Positions 8,284-18,561 of a DNA stretch of 64,000 nt are shown one piece after another. Each line of letters begins with the position of its first letter. Positions within the stretch are counted from its first letter, which is position 1. Both the position numbers and the translations under genes were made by a program. Origin of the DNA: Flavobacteriales bacterium (lineage in GTDB: Bacteria > Bacteroidota > Bacteroidia > CAIKAF01); NCBI GenBank assembly GCA_025451235.1, contig JANWKT010000017.1, forward strand, positions 291,128 through 355,127, written 5' to 3'. The notes beneath the pieces are model-generated. The model ran no database searches, had not been told where the DNA came from, and was given only the letters and a program-made list of their open reading frames with translations.

Positions 8284-8314
8284 TTGAAATTCATGGATTT
8301 TTAATATATTTTTG
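8284..8314 (+). promoter_or_regulatory. Promoter of the polyketide synthase gene
   Basis: TTG at 8284-8286, a 20-nt spacer and TATTTTTG at 8307-8314. The leader to the ATG at 8373 would be about 50 nt. Confidence 0.65.
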
Positions 8315-8372
8315 CAAAATTCGTTGAGTTAGCATCAGTTGAATAACATTAAAGCACTTACGCAGAAAGAGA

Positions 8373-11300
8373 ATGGAAAGTATGGAAAACCTAACAAAAC
8401 TTAACTATGAGCCTATAGCCGTTGTGGGTATGGGGTTAAGATTTCCCGGTGGGGCTACAAACCCGGAAGAGTTTTGGAGACTGTTGGCAGAGGGTACAGA
8501 TTGTATTATTGACGTACCTAAGGATAGATGGGATTGGAGAAGATTCTATGATCCCGAGACAGACAGACCAGGCAAGACGCACCAGCCACAAATGGGATTT
8601 TTACAAAAACTACGTGTTGAAGAATTCGATCCTTTATTTTTTGGAATGTCACCCCGCGAGGCGGCCATATTGGACCCTCAGCAACGACTTTTATTGGAGT
8701 CAACGTGGGAGGCATTTGAAGATGCTGGATTTCAGGAAGCCAAATTAAGAGGCTCCAGAACCGGGGTATTTATTGGAGGATTCTGCTTAGATAATAAATT
8801 ACAACAATTAGGAGCTCTTAACCGCGACCTTATTGGACAAAATACTGCAACATCATCTACCATGGTGATGTTATCCAACCGGATATCCTATTCATTTGAT
8901 CTTCGTGGCCCTTCATTAACCATTGATACGGCCTGTTCTTCGGCTTTAGTAGCAGCCCATTATGCATGTTTGAGCATCTGGACAGGAGAATCGGATATGG
9001 CGATTGCTGGTGGTGTAAACGTGATGCTTCGTCCAGAATATCCTATTGCGATGAGCAAAGGTCAATTCCTTTCAAAACATGCCCGTTGTAAAGCATTTGA
9101 TGAAGATGCCGGAGGTTATGTTCGTGGGGAAGGTGCTGGAGTGGTAATTTTCAAGCCGCTTTCAAAAGCAATGGCTGATGGAGATTATATTTATGCGGTG
9201 GTGAGAGGTACTGGATCCAACCAGGATGGTGCCACCAACGGTATCACGGTTCCTAATCCTGAAGCTCAGGAAGATTTGATCCGTGAAGTTTATGCAAAAG
9301 CTGGCGTTGAAATAAAAGATATCAAATACATCGAAGCTCACGGTACTGGAACGAAGGTGGGTGATCCATTGGAATTAACCGCATTGGACAATGTATTAAA
9401 AACAGCACATGATAAGAACAACAAGGTTTTTGTTGGTTCTGTAAAAACAAATATTGGTCACCTGGAAGCAGCAGCCGGTATTGCAGGGATCATCAAAACT
9501 TCCTTGGTATTAAACAAGCGACATGTGCCACCGCATGTACACTTCAAAAAAGCGAATCCAAAAATCGATTTCGAAAATATATCTTTAAAAATTCCTTTAA
9601 AACTGGAGAAATTTGGTGACGAGGAAAAATTAATGGCCTCCATCAACTCCTTCGGATATGGGGGAACCAATGGCCACATGGTCATGGAACAACCTCCTCT
9701 TGAATATTTGAGCAGGTTTTCAAAAAATGGTCAGTATAATAACAGAGAGCAATTCCTTTTCCCCGTTTCGGCTAAAAGTGATGTTGCACTAGCCGGTATT
9801 TGCAAAAAATATGCAGACTTTTTACGAAACGATGATATTTCTATTGTTGACTTTGCATATACGCTAGCCTACCGAAGGTCACATCACCTGAATAGAATTA
9901 CGATCGTTGCCGCCACTAAGGAAGAATTGATCGAGAAATTGGAGGCCTATGCAAATGGAGAGTTGTTAACTGCAGTTACCTTTAACCAGGTACAGGAAAA
10001 TAATAAATTGGTTTTTGTTTATACAGGAATGGGACCACAATGGTGGGCTATGGGAAGAGAAATGTATGCAAAAGAACCGATCTTTAAGAAAGTGATCGAC
10101 CAGTGTGAGGAGATCTTCAAAAAGATTTCCGGGTGGTCGTTATTAGAAGAATTGATGAAGCCAGAAGCTGAATCAAGAATGAATGAAACAGCTATTGCAC
10201 AACCGGGAAACTTCTTTATTCAAGCAGCCCTCACAGAGGTTTGGAAAGAATGGGGAATTCAACCAGATGCCGTAGTAGGTCACTCGGTAGGTGAAGTTCC
10301 TGCTGCTTATGTATCAGGCGCCTTAACCTTGGAAGAAGGGGTTTTGGTAAGCTACCATAGAAGTCGTTGCCAGCAAACAACCGCCGGGCAAGGAACGATG
10401 TTGGCAATTGGAATCGGAGAAGAAGCTGCTGAGAAAATAATCCAGGAAAATGGGTTACAAGCAGAAATTTCGGTTGCTGCCATTAACTCATTCAACGGAG
10501 TTACCATCGCTGGAACAAAATCAGCCTTAACAAAAATTGGTGAAATACTTACACCTCAAAATATTTTCAATAAAATGCTTACCGTTGAAGTGGCTTACCA
10601 TAGCTACCAAATGGAGCCATTGAAAGATGAATTATTGAAATCATTGTCTTCAGTAAAACCAAAAACCGCCACCATTCCATTATACTCAACCGTTACCGGA
10701 ACCATTATGAATGGTAACGAGTTCAACAATGAATATTGGTGGCAAAATGTTCGCCAGCCTGTACGTTTTGCAAAAGCGGCGCAGACAGTGGTGAACGATG
10801 GTTATACAGTATTCCTTGAAGTGGGACCACATCCTGTGTTGAGAACAAATATCAACGAATGCTTAACTGCTGCCGATGTAAAAGGCTCCATTGTGCCTTC
10901 ACTCAGAAGAGGAGACCCTGAAGTGGTTACCTTGATGAACTCGTTAGGAACGATGCATACCTTAGGCTTTGAGATCAATTGGAAACCATTTACCGATAAA
11001 GGTAAATTCCAGAAGATCCCAACCTATGCCTGGGATAAAGATGTTTACTGGCAAGAGTCAGAAAGATCCGTGGAGGAAAAGCATGGCGTTCCAGGTCATA
11101 TTTTCATGAATGAAAATGCACGCCAACCATTTCCTGCATGGGAAGTGGAGATCAACCAGTTCTTATTACCATGGTTGCATGATCATCAGATCGAGAATAT
11201 GATCGTTGTTCCGGGTGCGGCTTATGTGGAAGCAGGGTTAGCTATTCACGAAAAAGAATTTGGAAACACGGCTTGTACTTTACAAAACTTAGAATTTAAT

Positions 11301-14300
11301 CAGGTATTGGTGGTGGATGAGAAACGTATTCAAATGTTTCATACCACTTACAATCCAGATTCGAAAAAATATACAGTATTCAGCAGATACAGGGAGGATA
11401 ATTCTCCATGGACCCTGCATGCTTCAGGAAGATTACTGAAAGACACTATTTCAAGGGATATTCCTTCGATCAATGTAAAAGACATTAAGAAACGTTGCAC
11501 TGTTGAAGCGGATGCTCAAGAATTCTATACTTCGTTGGATGCACGTGGTCTCATGTATGGTCCTTGGTTCCAGGGAGTAAAACAAATCTTTAAGGGAGAC
11601 AATGAGGTATTGGTGAAGTTGGAAGGGAACGATGCCTTGATCCGCAATGAGGATAACTATTTATTGCATCCTACATTATTGGATTCAGGGTTTCAATCCA
11701 TGGTGGCCATCGTAAGTGATGGAAGCACCAATCCTAATCCTTTTGTTCCCGTAAACATTAAACAGATCATGTTCTATACCAGTCCTGGTAATGAATGCTG
11801 GAGCTATTGCAAAATTACAGAGAGGACAGATAGTTCCATTACCGGCGATTTGATCCTGTTCGATGAAAGCGGAGAAGTGTTAGTTGCTTTAGAAGGGATT
11901 ACCTGCCAAGCTATTAACAGTAGCAAAGGAGATGCGGCCGGAGCGATGGATAACTGGTTCTACGAATATCAATGGAATGAAGGAGAAGCGTTGAAGGAAA
12001 CAGATTCTCCAAATTCGGCAGGAAAATATTTGGTTTTTGGTGAATATGATAATTTGGATTTATTGCAAGGACTCATTGAAAGAGGAATTGATTTTACCAT
12101 CGTTAGCAAAGGAGAAGGATATTCAGATGATGAAGGATTGCTTACGGTGAATCCAAAGAACGAAGAAGATTATCACCGACTATTTGCCGAAGAGTCATAT
12201 AGCCATATCATGTATACCTGGAGTACCGAGAAGAAGGGCCGTGGTACAGATATTTCTTATGACGATATACTGGATCAAACAATGCCGGTGGTTTATATCG
12301 CCAAGGCGTTGGCAAAAAACAGACCGAATGATAAAGTAAGGTTGATCGTTATTACTTGTGGATCGCAGGTGGTATTGGGCGAAGACAAAGGTGCCTCCTT
12401 AGATACCTCAGCCTTTTGGGGATTGAACCATTTGATTGGAAATGAAAACCCCAATGTTACTTGTAAAACCATCGATTTATTCCAGGATAAGGATGACGGT
12501 GAATTTGAACTATTAGCGAGGGAGATCGTGTCGGGGAATAAAGATGAAGATATCGCTATACGCCATAATAAGCGTTTCATAAGGATTTTAAATACCGTTT
12601 CTTTAGGCAGTGCCAGCGGTGAGAAGAAAAAAGTTTCAACAGAAACACCTGTATCTCTTGAGATAGGACAGGTTGGTCGTTTGGATAGTTTATTTTACGA
12701 TGAATTTGAGCGCAAAAAAGAACTGGCACCTGATGAGGTCGAGATCCGTAACTATGCGGCTTGTTTGAATTTGAAGGATGGTCTGAAAGTAATTGGCCAG
12801 CTTTCTACCAAAGCCACCAAAGGAAGCTATTATGAAAGCAATATAGGTCACGAAGCCGCCGGTGTTATCACACGGGTTGGTTCGAAGGTAAAAGACTTCA
12901 AGGTAGGTGAGGAGATCATATTGGCTGCACCAGAGGGTTGTTTAAGATCTTATGTGGTTTCGGTTCCTACTTATTATTTACGCAAACCAAAGAACATCAG
13001 CTTCGAAGATTCGTTGATGGTGGTTCCTTATATGACCGTATTGTATAGTTTACGGAACAGAGCTCAACTACAGAAAGGTGAAAAGATCCTTATTCACAAT
13101 GGTACAGGTGGAGTAGGTTTGGCAGCCATTCAATATGCCCAGTATGTAGGAGCCGAGATTTATACAACTGCTGGAAGTGAGGAGAAACGTAATTACCTGA
13201 AAAAATTAGGAATTAAGAATGTATATGATTCCCGTTCATTGGATTTCGTAAAACAGATCAAGGAAGATACCAATGGTTATGGTGTGGATGTGGTGATCAA
13301 CGCGATTGCCGGAGAAGCCTTATACCAGTCATTTGAATTGTTAGCTTCTTATGGACGATTTGTTGAAATCGGTAAACGTGATATCACAGAAAATACCGGA
13401 TTGCCTATGCAGCAATTCAACAATAATATTTCCTTCTTAGGGATCGATGTGGATAGATTGATGATGGAGAGAACTGAAGTAGTTCAACAGATCCATAGGG
13501 ATATTGAGAAATTCTACGAACAAGGAGTGTTTAAGGCGGTCAATACGCATTTATTCGATGCCAAGGATGCAGTAGAAGCGTTCAATTTTATGCTGCAGTC
13601 GAAACATATGGGTAAAGTGGTGATCAATTTTAAAGACCAGCAAGTAGAAGTTCCTGTAAAAACCGAAAAGAAAGAAATTGATACCAATGCCACCTATTTA
13701 ATTACAGGAGGTACCGGTGGTTTCGGTTTACAAATTGCGCAATGGTTATCATCAAAAGGGGTGAAGCAATTGGTTTTGGCAAGTCGTAGTGGAGCTAAAA
13801 CAGATGAAGCCAAAGACGCTATTAAATTGATCGAAGCAAATGGGACCAAAGTATATGCTGAGCCGGTAGATATCACCAATGATAAAGCCGTGGCTGAAGT
13901 GGTAGCAAAGATCAAAAAAGATATGCCACCTTTAAAGGGTATTATTCATGGTGCGGTTGTATTAGATGACGGATTTATTGTGGATATGAGCCGCGACCGT
14001 TTTGTTACCTCTTATAACGCCAAAGTGGGTGGAGTATTGAATGTTCATAAACATACCAAAGATATTCCTCTTGACTTCTTTGTTTCTTTCTCTTCTATTT
14101 CAGCTTTGATTGGAAATGCGGGACAGGCGAATTATGTTTCCGCCAACACATTCTTAGATCAGTTTGCACATTATAGAAAGGCCAATGGAATGCAGGCGAC
14201 TACGATTAATCTGGGAGTTTTGGGTGAGGTTGGAGTAGCAGCACGTGATGCCAATGTTACAGCGATATTGGAAAGTGGTGGTATTTTTGGATTCACAACT

Positions 14301-14828
14301 GCAGAGGCGCTGGAAGGACTTGGAGTGGTCATTGCGAATACCCCGGTTCAGGTGGGAATGTTTAATGTTGATTGGGGACGTTGGTCGTCTATCAACTCAA
14401 AATCTGCTCAAAGCAGCCGATTTAAAGCTTTAGCTGATGCCAAAGGCAGTGGTAATGGAGTTGGAGGCAAACTAGCTGAAATATGCGCTGAATTGTCTGT
14501 GTTGGCCGAAACGGACCGACTTGCTTATATGGAATCTGCAACCGCTGAGGAAGTAGCCAGGGTACTGAAATTGTCGGTAGAAAAGATCGATAAGACCCGA
14601 GGCATTAATTTTATGGGTGTTGACTCGTTGATAGCTGTAGAATTAGGCAGGGCTTTTCAAACCAGATTCGGATTAGAAGTAAGTACTATGGAATTATTAA
14701 GCGGTCCTAATGTGACCCAATTGGCCAATGGCTTGCTTGATAAAGCGATTGCAAGCGGAATGTTAAGCGATCTTGACTCCATGAGTGAAGAAGAGCTGGA
14801 TGCGCTGCTGGCTGAAGTGAAAGCATAA
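8373..14828 (+). CDS. Fully reducing type I polyketide synthase (KS-AT-DH-ER-KR-ACP)
   Basis: 2151 residues forming one complete extension module. KS (about 12-440): Cys188 in DTACSSA, His323 in EAHGTGT, His363 in KTNIGHLE. AT (about 545-850): GHSVGE with Ser638; VAYH in the specificity loop and Val after Ser638 suggest malonyl-CoA. DH (about 920-1190): His938 and Asp1104 (LLDSGFQ), although the Gly of HxxxGxxxxP is Asn. A pseudo-KR linker (about 1205-1410) precedes ER (1425-1740, GTGGVGLAA). KR (1770-1950): GGTGGFG, Tyr1921 and an LDD motif typical of B-type. ACP: Ser2085 in GVDSL. The order matches mycocerosate-synthase-like and animal-FAS-like enzymes. No thioesterase, loading domain or phosphopantetheinyl transferase is nearby. 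Confidence 0.95.
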   Translation: MESMENLTKLNYEPIAVVGMGLRFPGGATNPEEFWRLLAEGTDCIIDVPKDRWDWRRFYDPETDRPGKTHQPQMGFLQKLRVEEFDPLFFGMSPREAAILDPQQRLLLESTWEAFEDAGFQEAKLRGSRTGVFIGGFCLDNKLQQLGALNRDLIGQNTATSSTMVMLSNRISYSFDLRGPSLTIDTACSSALVAAHYACLSIWTGESDMAIAGGVNVMLRPEYPIAMSKGQFLSKHARCKAFDEDAGGYVRGEGAGVVIFKPLSKAMADGDYIYAVVRGTGSNQDGATNGITVPNPEAQEDLIREVYAKAGVEIKDIKYIEAHGTGTKVGDPLELTALDNVLKTAHDKNNKVFVGSVKTNIGHLEAAAGIAGIIKTSLVLNKRHVPPHVHFKKANPKIDFENISLKIPLKLEKFGDEEKLMASINSFGYGGTNGHMVMEQPPLEYLSRFSKNGQYNNREQFLFPVSAKSDVALAGICKKYADFLRNDDISIVDFAYTLAYRRSHHLNRITIVAATKEELIEKLEAYANGELLTAVTFNQVQENNKLVFVYTGMGPQWWAMGREMYAKEPIFKKVIDQCEEIFKKISGWSLLEELMKPEAESRMNETAIAQPGNFFIQAALTEVWKEWGIQPDAVVGHSVGEVPAAYVSGALTLEEGVLVSYHRSRCQQTTAGQGTMLAIGIGEEAAEKIIQENGLQAEISVAAINSFNGVTIAGTKSALTKIGEILTPQNIFNKMLTVEVAYHSYQMEPLKDELLKSLSSVKPKTATIPLYSTVTGTIMNGNEFNNEYWWQNVRQPVRFAKAAQTVVNDGYTVFLEVGPHPVLRTNINECLTAADVKGSIVPSLRRGDPEVVTLMNSLGTMHTLGFEINWKPFTDKGKFQKIPTYAWDKDVYWQESERSVEEKHGVPGHIFMNENARQPFPAWEVEINQFLLPWLHDHQIENMIVVPGAAYVEAGLAIHEKEFGNTACTLQNLEFNQVLVVDEKRIQMFHTTYNPDSKKYTVFSRYREDNSPWTLHASGRLLKDTISRDIPSINVKDIKKRCTVEADAQEFYTSLDARGLMYGPWFQGVKQIFKGDNEVLVKLEGNDALIRNEDNYLLHPTLLDSGFQSMVAIVSDGSTNPNPFVPVNIKQIMFYTSPGNECWSYCKITERTDSSITGDLILFDESGEVLVALEGITCQAINSSKGDAAGAMDNWFYEYQWNEGEALKETDSPNSAGKYLVFGEYDNLDLLQGLIERGIDFTIVSKGEGYSDDEGLLTVNPKNEEDYHRLFAEESYSHIMYTWSTEKKGRGTDISYDDILDQTMPVVYIAKALAKNRPNDKVRLIVITCGSQVVLGEDKGASLDTSAFWGLNHLIGNENPNVTCKTIDLFQDKDDGEFELLAREIVSGNKDEDIAIRHNKRFIRILNTVSLGSASGEKKKVSTETPVSLEIGQVGRLDSLFYDEFERKKELAPDEVEIRNYAACLNLKDGLKVIGQLSTKATKGSYYESNIGHEAAGVITRVGSKVKDFKVGEEIILAAPEGCLRSYVVSVPTYYLRKPKNISFEDSLMVVPYMTVLYSLRNRAQLQKGEKILIHNGTGGVGLAAIQYAQYVGAEIYTTAGSEEKRNYLKKLGIKNVYDSRSLDFVKQIKEDTNGYGVDVVINAIAGEALYQSFELLASYGRFVEIGKRDITENTGLPMQQFNNNISFLGIDVDRLMMERTEVVQQIHRDIEKFYEQGVFKAVNTHLFDAKDAVEAFNFMLQSKHMGKVVINFKDQQVEVPVKTEKKEIDTNATYLITGGTGGFGLQIAQWLSSKGVKQLVLASRSGAKTDEAKDAIKLIEANGTKVYAEPVDITNDKAVAEVVAKIKKDMPPLKGIIHGAVVLDDGFIVDMSRDRFVTSYNAKVGGVLNVHKHTKDIPLDFFVSFSSISALIGNAGQANYVSANTFLDQFAHYRKANGMQATTINLGVLGEVGVAARDANVTAILESGGIFGFTTAEALEGLGVVIANTPVQVGMFNVDWGRWSSINSKSAQSSRFKALADAKGSGNGVGGKLAEICAELSVLAETDRLAYMESATAEEVARVLKLSVEKIDKTRGINFMGVDSLIAVELGRAFQTRFGLEVSTMELLSGPNVTQLANGLLDKAIASGMLSDLDSMSEEELDALLAEVKA

Positions 14829-14851
14829 TATTCGTCTATATTTACATATTA

Positions 14852-14882
14852 AAAAGCCGTTACAAAAAGTAGCGGCTTTTTT
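14852..14882 (+). terminator. Rho-independent terminator of the PKS gene
   Basis: AAAAAGCCGTTAC (14852-14864), a loop of five A and GTAGCGGCTTTTT (14870-14882) form a 13-bp stem with one G-T pair, ending in a T-run, 23 nt after the PKS stop codon. Confidence 0.85.
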
Positions 14883-15046
14883 CTTGTCTACCTGTTTTTT
14901 ATGGCGCCTGATCCAGAGTCCGCTATTTCTTTTTATGAGGCTAAAGCCCCCATTCTTCAAGCAATTTAATACCCGTTGACTGAAGCCAACGGCAATAGAT
15001 CAAGAGCATATTGCCATCAAGGCAGAACTGTAGATCAAGTTTATTG

Positions 15047-15066
15047 CCGTCGACTTAAGTCGACGG
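15047..15066. repeat. Perfect 20-bp palindrome
   Basis: CCGTCGACTTAAGTCGACGG reads the same on both strands. A looser relative, CCGTTGACTGAAGCCAACGG, lies 54 bp upstream. Two other perfect 20-bp palindromes occur at 39404 and 41635. Confidence 0.75.
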
Positions 15067-15104
15067 ACCAAAGTTTTTAAATAAAAACAAGGGCTTATAC
15101 AACA

Positions 15105-15136
15105 AAAAAGGCTGATGAAATTTCATCAGCCTTTTT
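15105..15136. terminator. Palindromic bidirectional terminator
   Basis: AAAAAGGCTGATGAAA (15105-15120) is followed directly by its exact reverse complement (15121-15136), giving a 16-bp perfect stem ending in T-runs on both strands. It lies 17 nt past the stop of the convergent T9SS gene. Confidence 0.85.
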
Positions 15137-15153
15137 ATAAATAGTTTGATTGA

Positions 15154-16956
15154 TTAATGTTTTACAAACCTCCGGGTCTGGATACCTTTATCAGTGGTAA
15201 TGCTTACCAGATAGGTTCCGTTCCTCAATGTTTCAACTCCTATGGAGGCATTGGATCCGTTTACATTGGTCACAATTACTTTTCTCCCCGTTAGGTCAAC
15301 AATTTCTATTTTTTGAATGATGATATCATTCGAAATGGAAATGTTTAATTTATCATGAACAGGATTGGGATATATATTGATCACAGCAGTTACATTCTCT
15401 TCAATTCCAGAACAATCTAACACAGTTAAGGAATACGATCCGATCGTATCTGCACAATTACCATAAGTAACAATACATTCAAAAGTACCGGTAGTACCTG
15501 CATTAATGGTATTAGTGGTTGCACCTCCTACCACGGTATCGTTCCTGATCCATTGATAACTGTCTGCACCACCCGTAACGGACAAGGCCACGGTAGCTGG
15601 ACTACAAACGACGGAACTTCCCGTAGGTGTCATTAATGAAGTGGGTACATTCAGAATGGTTGCCGGGACTGCAGCAGTATCGCTACAACCATTGGCATCC
15701 GTGGTCATCATATTATAAGACCCAGCTGCATTCACCCATATCGTATCATTAGTAGCAGACGGGATCATTGACCCGTTCATCCACCATTGGTTGGTTACTG
15801 CACCACCTACTCCTGCCAATTCGATACTGTCTCCAGGATCACATAGATAAGTAGTTCCATTGGGGTTAAGAGTGACCACTGGTAACGGATTTACGTGTAA
15901 ACGTCTTCCGAACCATGCAGTATCTGTTGTTGGAGTAATAGCACTATCGATAGGGCTGGAGTATAAGGTATCCAATGCAATGCGACAGTTATACCACCCG
16001 TCCTGATTCGCATAATAAGTCGGAGAATTAGCACCGGGTATATCTACTCCATTCAGCACCCATTGGTATGCATGACGGTTAGAAACTCCACTGGTAGCAA
16101 AAGCTTCAAACAATGAGCTATCATTGGCACAAATCACCGAGTCACCTGTCCTGTCTACCCATCTGCCTACCAGGGCTAAACCTCTTAAATCATCAGGGTT
16201 TGATCCAAACGCAGCGCCCCATGTGCCGTTGGTAAAAATATGGTTAAAGTTAGAGCTGATATTGGAAATCCTGATCCTGTTACCACCCAAATAAACCGCT
16301 CCAAAAGTTTCACCATTCGTAGCTCCTATAATGGGGATATTGGTGGCAGTATAAGGGGGAACCGACAATACACTTTCAAATACCACGGTTCCGTTACCGC
16401 TCCAATGGAAAAATAAATCACTATCGTAATCATAAGCAATGACCTCACCATCTGCACCAGCCCCAAGTGCGGCAGCCACTACTTTGGTTGCATCATTGTG
16501 GTCGATGAGATACATGGTTTCTGGGACAGCAGATCCGTCACCTGTAACTCCAAATAATTGGCCATCTTCACGGAAGCTAATCGTAGAAAAATTATCACCC
16601 AGGTTACCGATTTGAGTACATTGTCCGGTAAGAACATTATACTTTCCCAATACCCTTCCGGAAACTCCGGAAACTTTCATAATAATAAAATGCTCTCCAG
16701 TATGAGGATGCATGGTTAAGCCTGTCATACCTGTAATGGTAAAACCGGCAAGTGTTGGCCCAATTTTGTATTTAATACTGTGATCCGAGCTATCCACTCC
16801 CCAAAGTGAATCCTGAAATGGTGAAGATCCGAAAATGGGTGGTCTTGACATCCCATATGGATTGGTAACAAACTGTGCACAAACAAAAGTTGCGAAACTA
16901 AATATGAGTACAAGCGTGGGTAGAGATGTTTTTAATAAGTGTAGAATTTTTTTCAT
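15154..16956 (-). CDS. T9SS type A sorting-domain protein with Ig-like repeats
   Basis: About 600 residues. The start is taken as the ATG at 16956 (MKKILHLLKTSLPTLVLIFS, signal peptide to VCAQ) because a promoter overlaps the further-upstream ATG at 17010. After a YncE/propeller-like region with repeated short strands come Ig-like segments (CANDSSLFEAFA..QWVLNG, LCDPGDSIELAG..WWMNG, VCSPATVALSV..YQWIRN). The C-terminal 80 residues (INIYPNPVHDKLNI .. GTYLVSITTDKG .. RRFVKH) are a T9SS type A signal, so it should be secreted or attached to the cell surface. Ligand unknown. Confidence 0.88.
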   Translation of the reverse strand: MKKILHLLKTSLPTLVLIFSFATFVCAQFVTNPYGMSRPPIFGSSPFQDSLWGVDSSDHSIKYKIGPTLAGFTITGMTGLTMHPHTGEHFIIMKVSGVSGRVLGKYNVLTGQCTQIGNLGDNFSTISFREDGQLFGVTGDGSAVPETMYLIDHNDATKVVAAALGAGADGEVIAYDYDSDLFFHWSGNGTVVFESVLSVPPYTATNIPIIGATNGETFGAVYLGGNRIRISNISSNFNHIFTNGTWGAAFGSNPDDLRGLALVGRWVDRTGDSVICANDSSLFEAFATSGVSNRHAYQWVLNGVDIPGANSPTYYANQDGWYNCRIALDTLYSSPIDSAITPTTDTAWFGRRLHVNPLPVVTLNPNGTTYLCDPGDSIELAGVGGAVTNQWWMNGSMIPSATNDTIWVNAAGSYNMMTTDANGCSDTAAVPATILNVPTSLMTPTGSSVVCSPATVALSVTGGADSYQWIRNDTVVGGATTNTINAGTTGTFECIVTYGNCADTIGSYSLTVLDCSGIEENVTAVINIYPNPVHDKLNISISNDIIIQKIEIVDLTGRKVIVTNVNGSNASIGVETLRNGTYLVSITTDKGIQTRRFVKH

Positions 16957-17007
16957 AAAGATTTTTTTGAGTATGATAAAACTGTATTGGTTCATTTTAG
17001 TGAATGC

Positions 17008-17038
17008 CAAAAATAAAGAAAATCACTCCAGAATTCAA
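17008..17038 (-). promoter_or_regulatory. Promoter of the T9SS protein gene
   Basis: On the minus strand, TTG at 17038-17036, a 20-nt spacer and TATTTTTG at 17015-17008. It overlaps the most upstream possible start codon (17010), which supports the internal start at 16956. Confidence 0.65.
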
Positions 17039-17158
17039 GGGCAATTTGCATAGATATCATGGAGTTAGGCATAATATGTTAGTAGCCAGTATATTATATT
17101 TATAAATCAGACGATTTTTTAACAATCCAATGAAAAGCTATGTTAATGGAAGTCAGTA

Positions 17159-18460
17159 TTATGCAACGATCACCAAATGGTACTCTTTTTTCCCTTTTTG
17201 GACAAGGATATATTTATTGCTAAGTAGATCTGCCGAAGAGATCTCCGTTTGTTCAGATACTTTATTTTTATTTACGCTTACCGCATTGCTCTGTAACTTT
17301 CGCTTGGCCTCTCCCTTGGAGGTAAAGATCTGAGTGCTGACAGAAAGAAAATCTATGATATTGATCTTACCTTCTATGGAAGATTTTGACACCTGGTGTT
17401 GGGGAACCCCACTAAAAATATCCAATATTTCTTCCTCAGAAAGTTTCTGTAAACCTTCTGTAGTCCCTTTTCCAAATAAAATTTCTGATGCTTCCACGGC
17501 GGCTAGGAGATCATTTTCAGAATGTACCCTTATCGTGATGTCTTTTGCCAATGCTTTTTGTAAATGCCTGAGATGAGGCTCTGCATCATGTTTTGCTTCG
17601 AGGGCTTTGATCTCTTCTTCCTTTAATAAAGTAAAGATCCGGATATAATTTTTCACATCCTCATCCGATGCATTTAACCAGAATTGATAGAACTGATATG
17701 GACTTGTTCTTTTGGGATCCAGCCATAAATTACCACTTTCGGTTTTACCAAATTTAGTTCCGTCGGCTTTCTTGATCAATGGTGTGGTATAGGCAAAAGC
17801 TTCGCCCTGGTCCTTTCTTCGGATCAATTCAGTTCCGGTAACTATATTTCCCCATTGATCGCTTCCGCCCATTTGCATTTTTATCCCATGATGTTTCCAT
17901 AAATAATAGAAATCATATCCTTGTACCAGTTGGTAGGTAAATTCAGTAAACGACATTCCTTCCCGGTCTTCCCCGCTGATCCTGTTCTTTACCGAGTCTT
18001 TGGCCATCATATAATTCACCGTTATATGTTTGCCAATATCCCGGATGAAATCCAGGAACGACATATCCTTGAACCAATCATAATTATTCACGATCTCGGC
18101 AGAGTTCTCACCACAATTAAAATCCAGGAATTTTTCGAGTTGCTTTTGTTGGCAGGCCAGGTTATGATTTAATATTTCTTCGTTGAGTAAATTTCTTTCG
18201 GCCGATTTTCCAGAAGGATCTCCTACCATACCGGTTGCCCCTCCCACCAAGGCATATGGCTTATGACCTGCCTGCTGAAAATGCAGCAAGGTCATTACTT
18301 GTACCAGGTTCCCCACCCCCAAAGAGTCGGCGGTTGGATCAAATCCAACATAACCCTTTACCATTTCTTTTTTCAAAAGACCTTCGGCTCCGGGCATGAT
18401 GTCTTGTAACATCCGCCTCCATTTCAATTCATCGATGAGGTTATATTTTGGATTCGCCAT
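17159..18460 (-). CDS. tyrS: Tyrosine--tRNA ligase
   Basis: 433 residues from the ATG at 18460 (the frame also opens at a TTG four codons upstream). It charges tRNA-Tyr with tyrosine. The class I core is very well conserved ([38 protein letters not shown]), KFGKT is the KMSKS loop, and a C-terminal S4 domain (about 355-425) follows. The HIGH motif, however, reads GVGN (48-51), so the first His is Gly. Asn at the last position is common in bacterial TyrRS, but loss of the first His is not expected. A TATTTTTG box lies only 9 nt before the ATG. Confidence 0.95.
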   Translation of the reverse strand: MANPKYNLIDELKWRRMLQDIMPGAEGLLKKEMVKGYVGFDPTADSLGVGNLVQVMTLLHFQQAGHKPYALVGGATGMVGDPSGKSAERNLLNEEILNHNLACQQKQLEKFLDFNCGENSAEIVNNYDWFKDMSFLDFIRDIGKHITVNYMMAKDSVKNRISGEDREGMSFTEFTYQLVQGYDFYYLWKHHGIKMQMGGSDQWGNIVTGTELIRRKDQGEAFAYTTPLIKKADGTKFGKTESGNLWLDPKRTSPYQFYQFWLNASDEDVKNYIRIFTLLKEEEIKALEAKHDAEPHLRHLQKALAKDITIRVHSENDLLAAVEASEILFGKGTTEGLQKLSEEEILDIFSGVPQHQVSKSSIEGKINIIDFLSVSTQIFTSKGEAKRKLQSNAVSVNKNKVSEQTEISSADLLSNKYILVQKGKKEYHLVIVA

Positions 18461-18561
18461 AATCAGGTTCAAAAATAGAAAATAGTATGGCTAAATAAAA
18501 TAATTGTCCTGATTGGCGTGATTATTGGATTGTGTTTTTCATCATCAGAACTCAATCATAC

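Larger units (their letters stand above)
14829..15153. other. Gene-free stretch with terminators and palindromic repeats
   Basis: This 325-bp gap holds the PKS terminator, an imperfect hairpin CCGTTGACTGAAGCCAACGG (14973-14992), a perfect 20-bp palindrome (15047-15066) and a 32-bp palindromic terminator (15105-15136). The AAGCCCCC and GCCGTCGAC-type units look like dispersed intergenic repeats. I see no coding frame worth calling. Confidence 0.7.

Noticed and set aside
9458..9685. Minus-strand frames inside the PKS gene
   Set aside because: Shadow frames of a strongly conserved coding region with no promoter or start signals.
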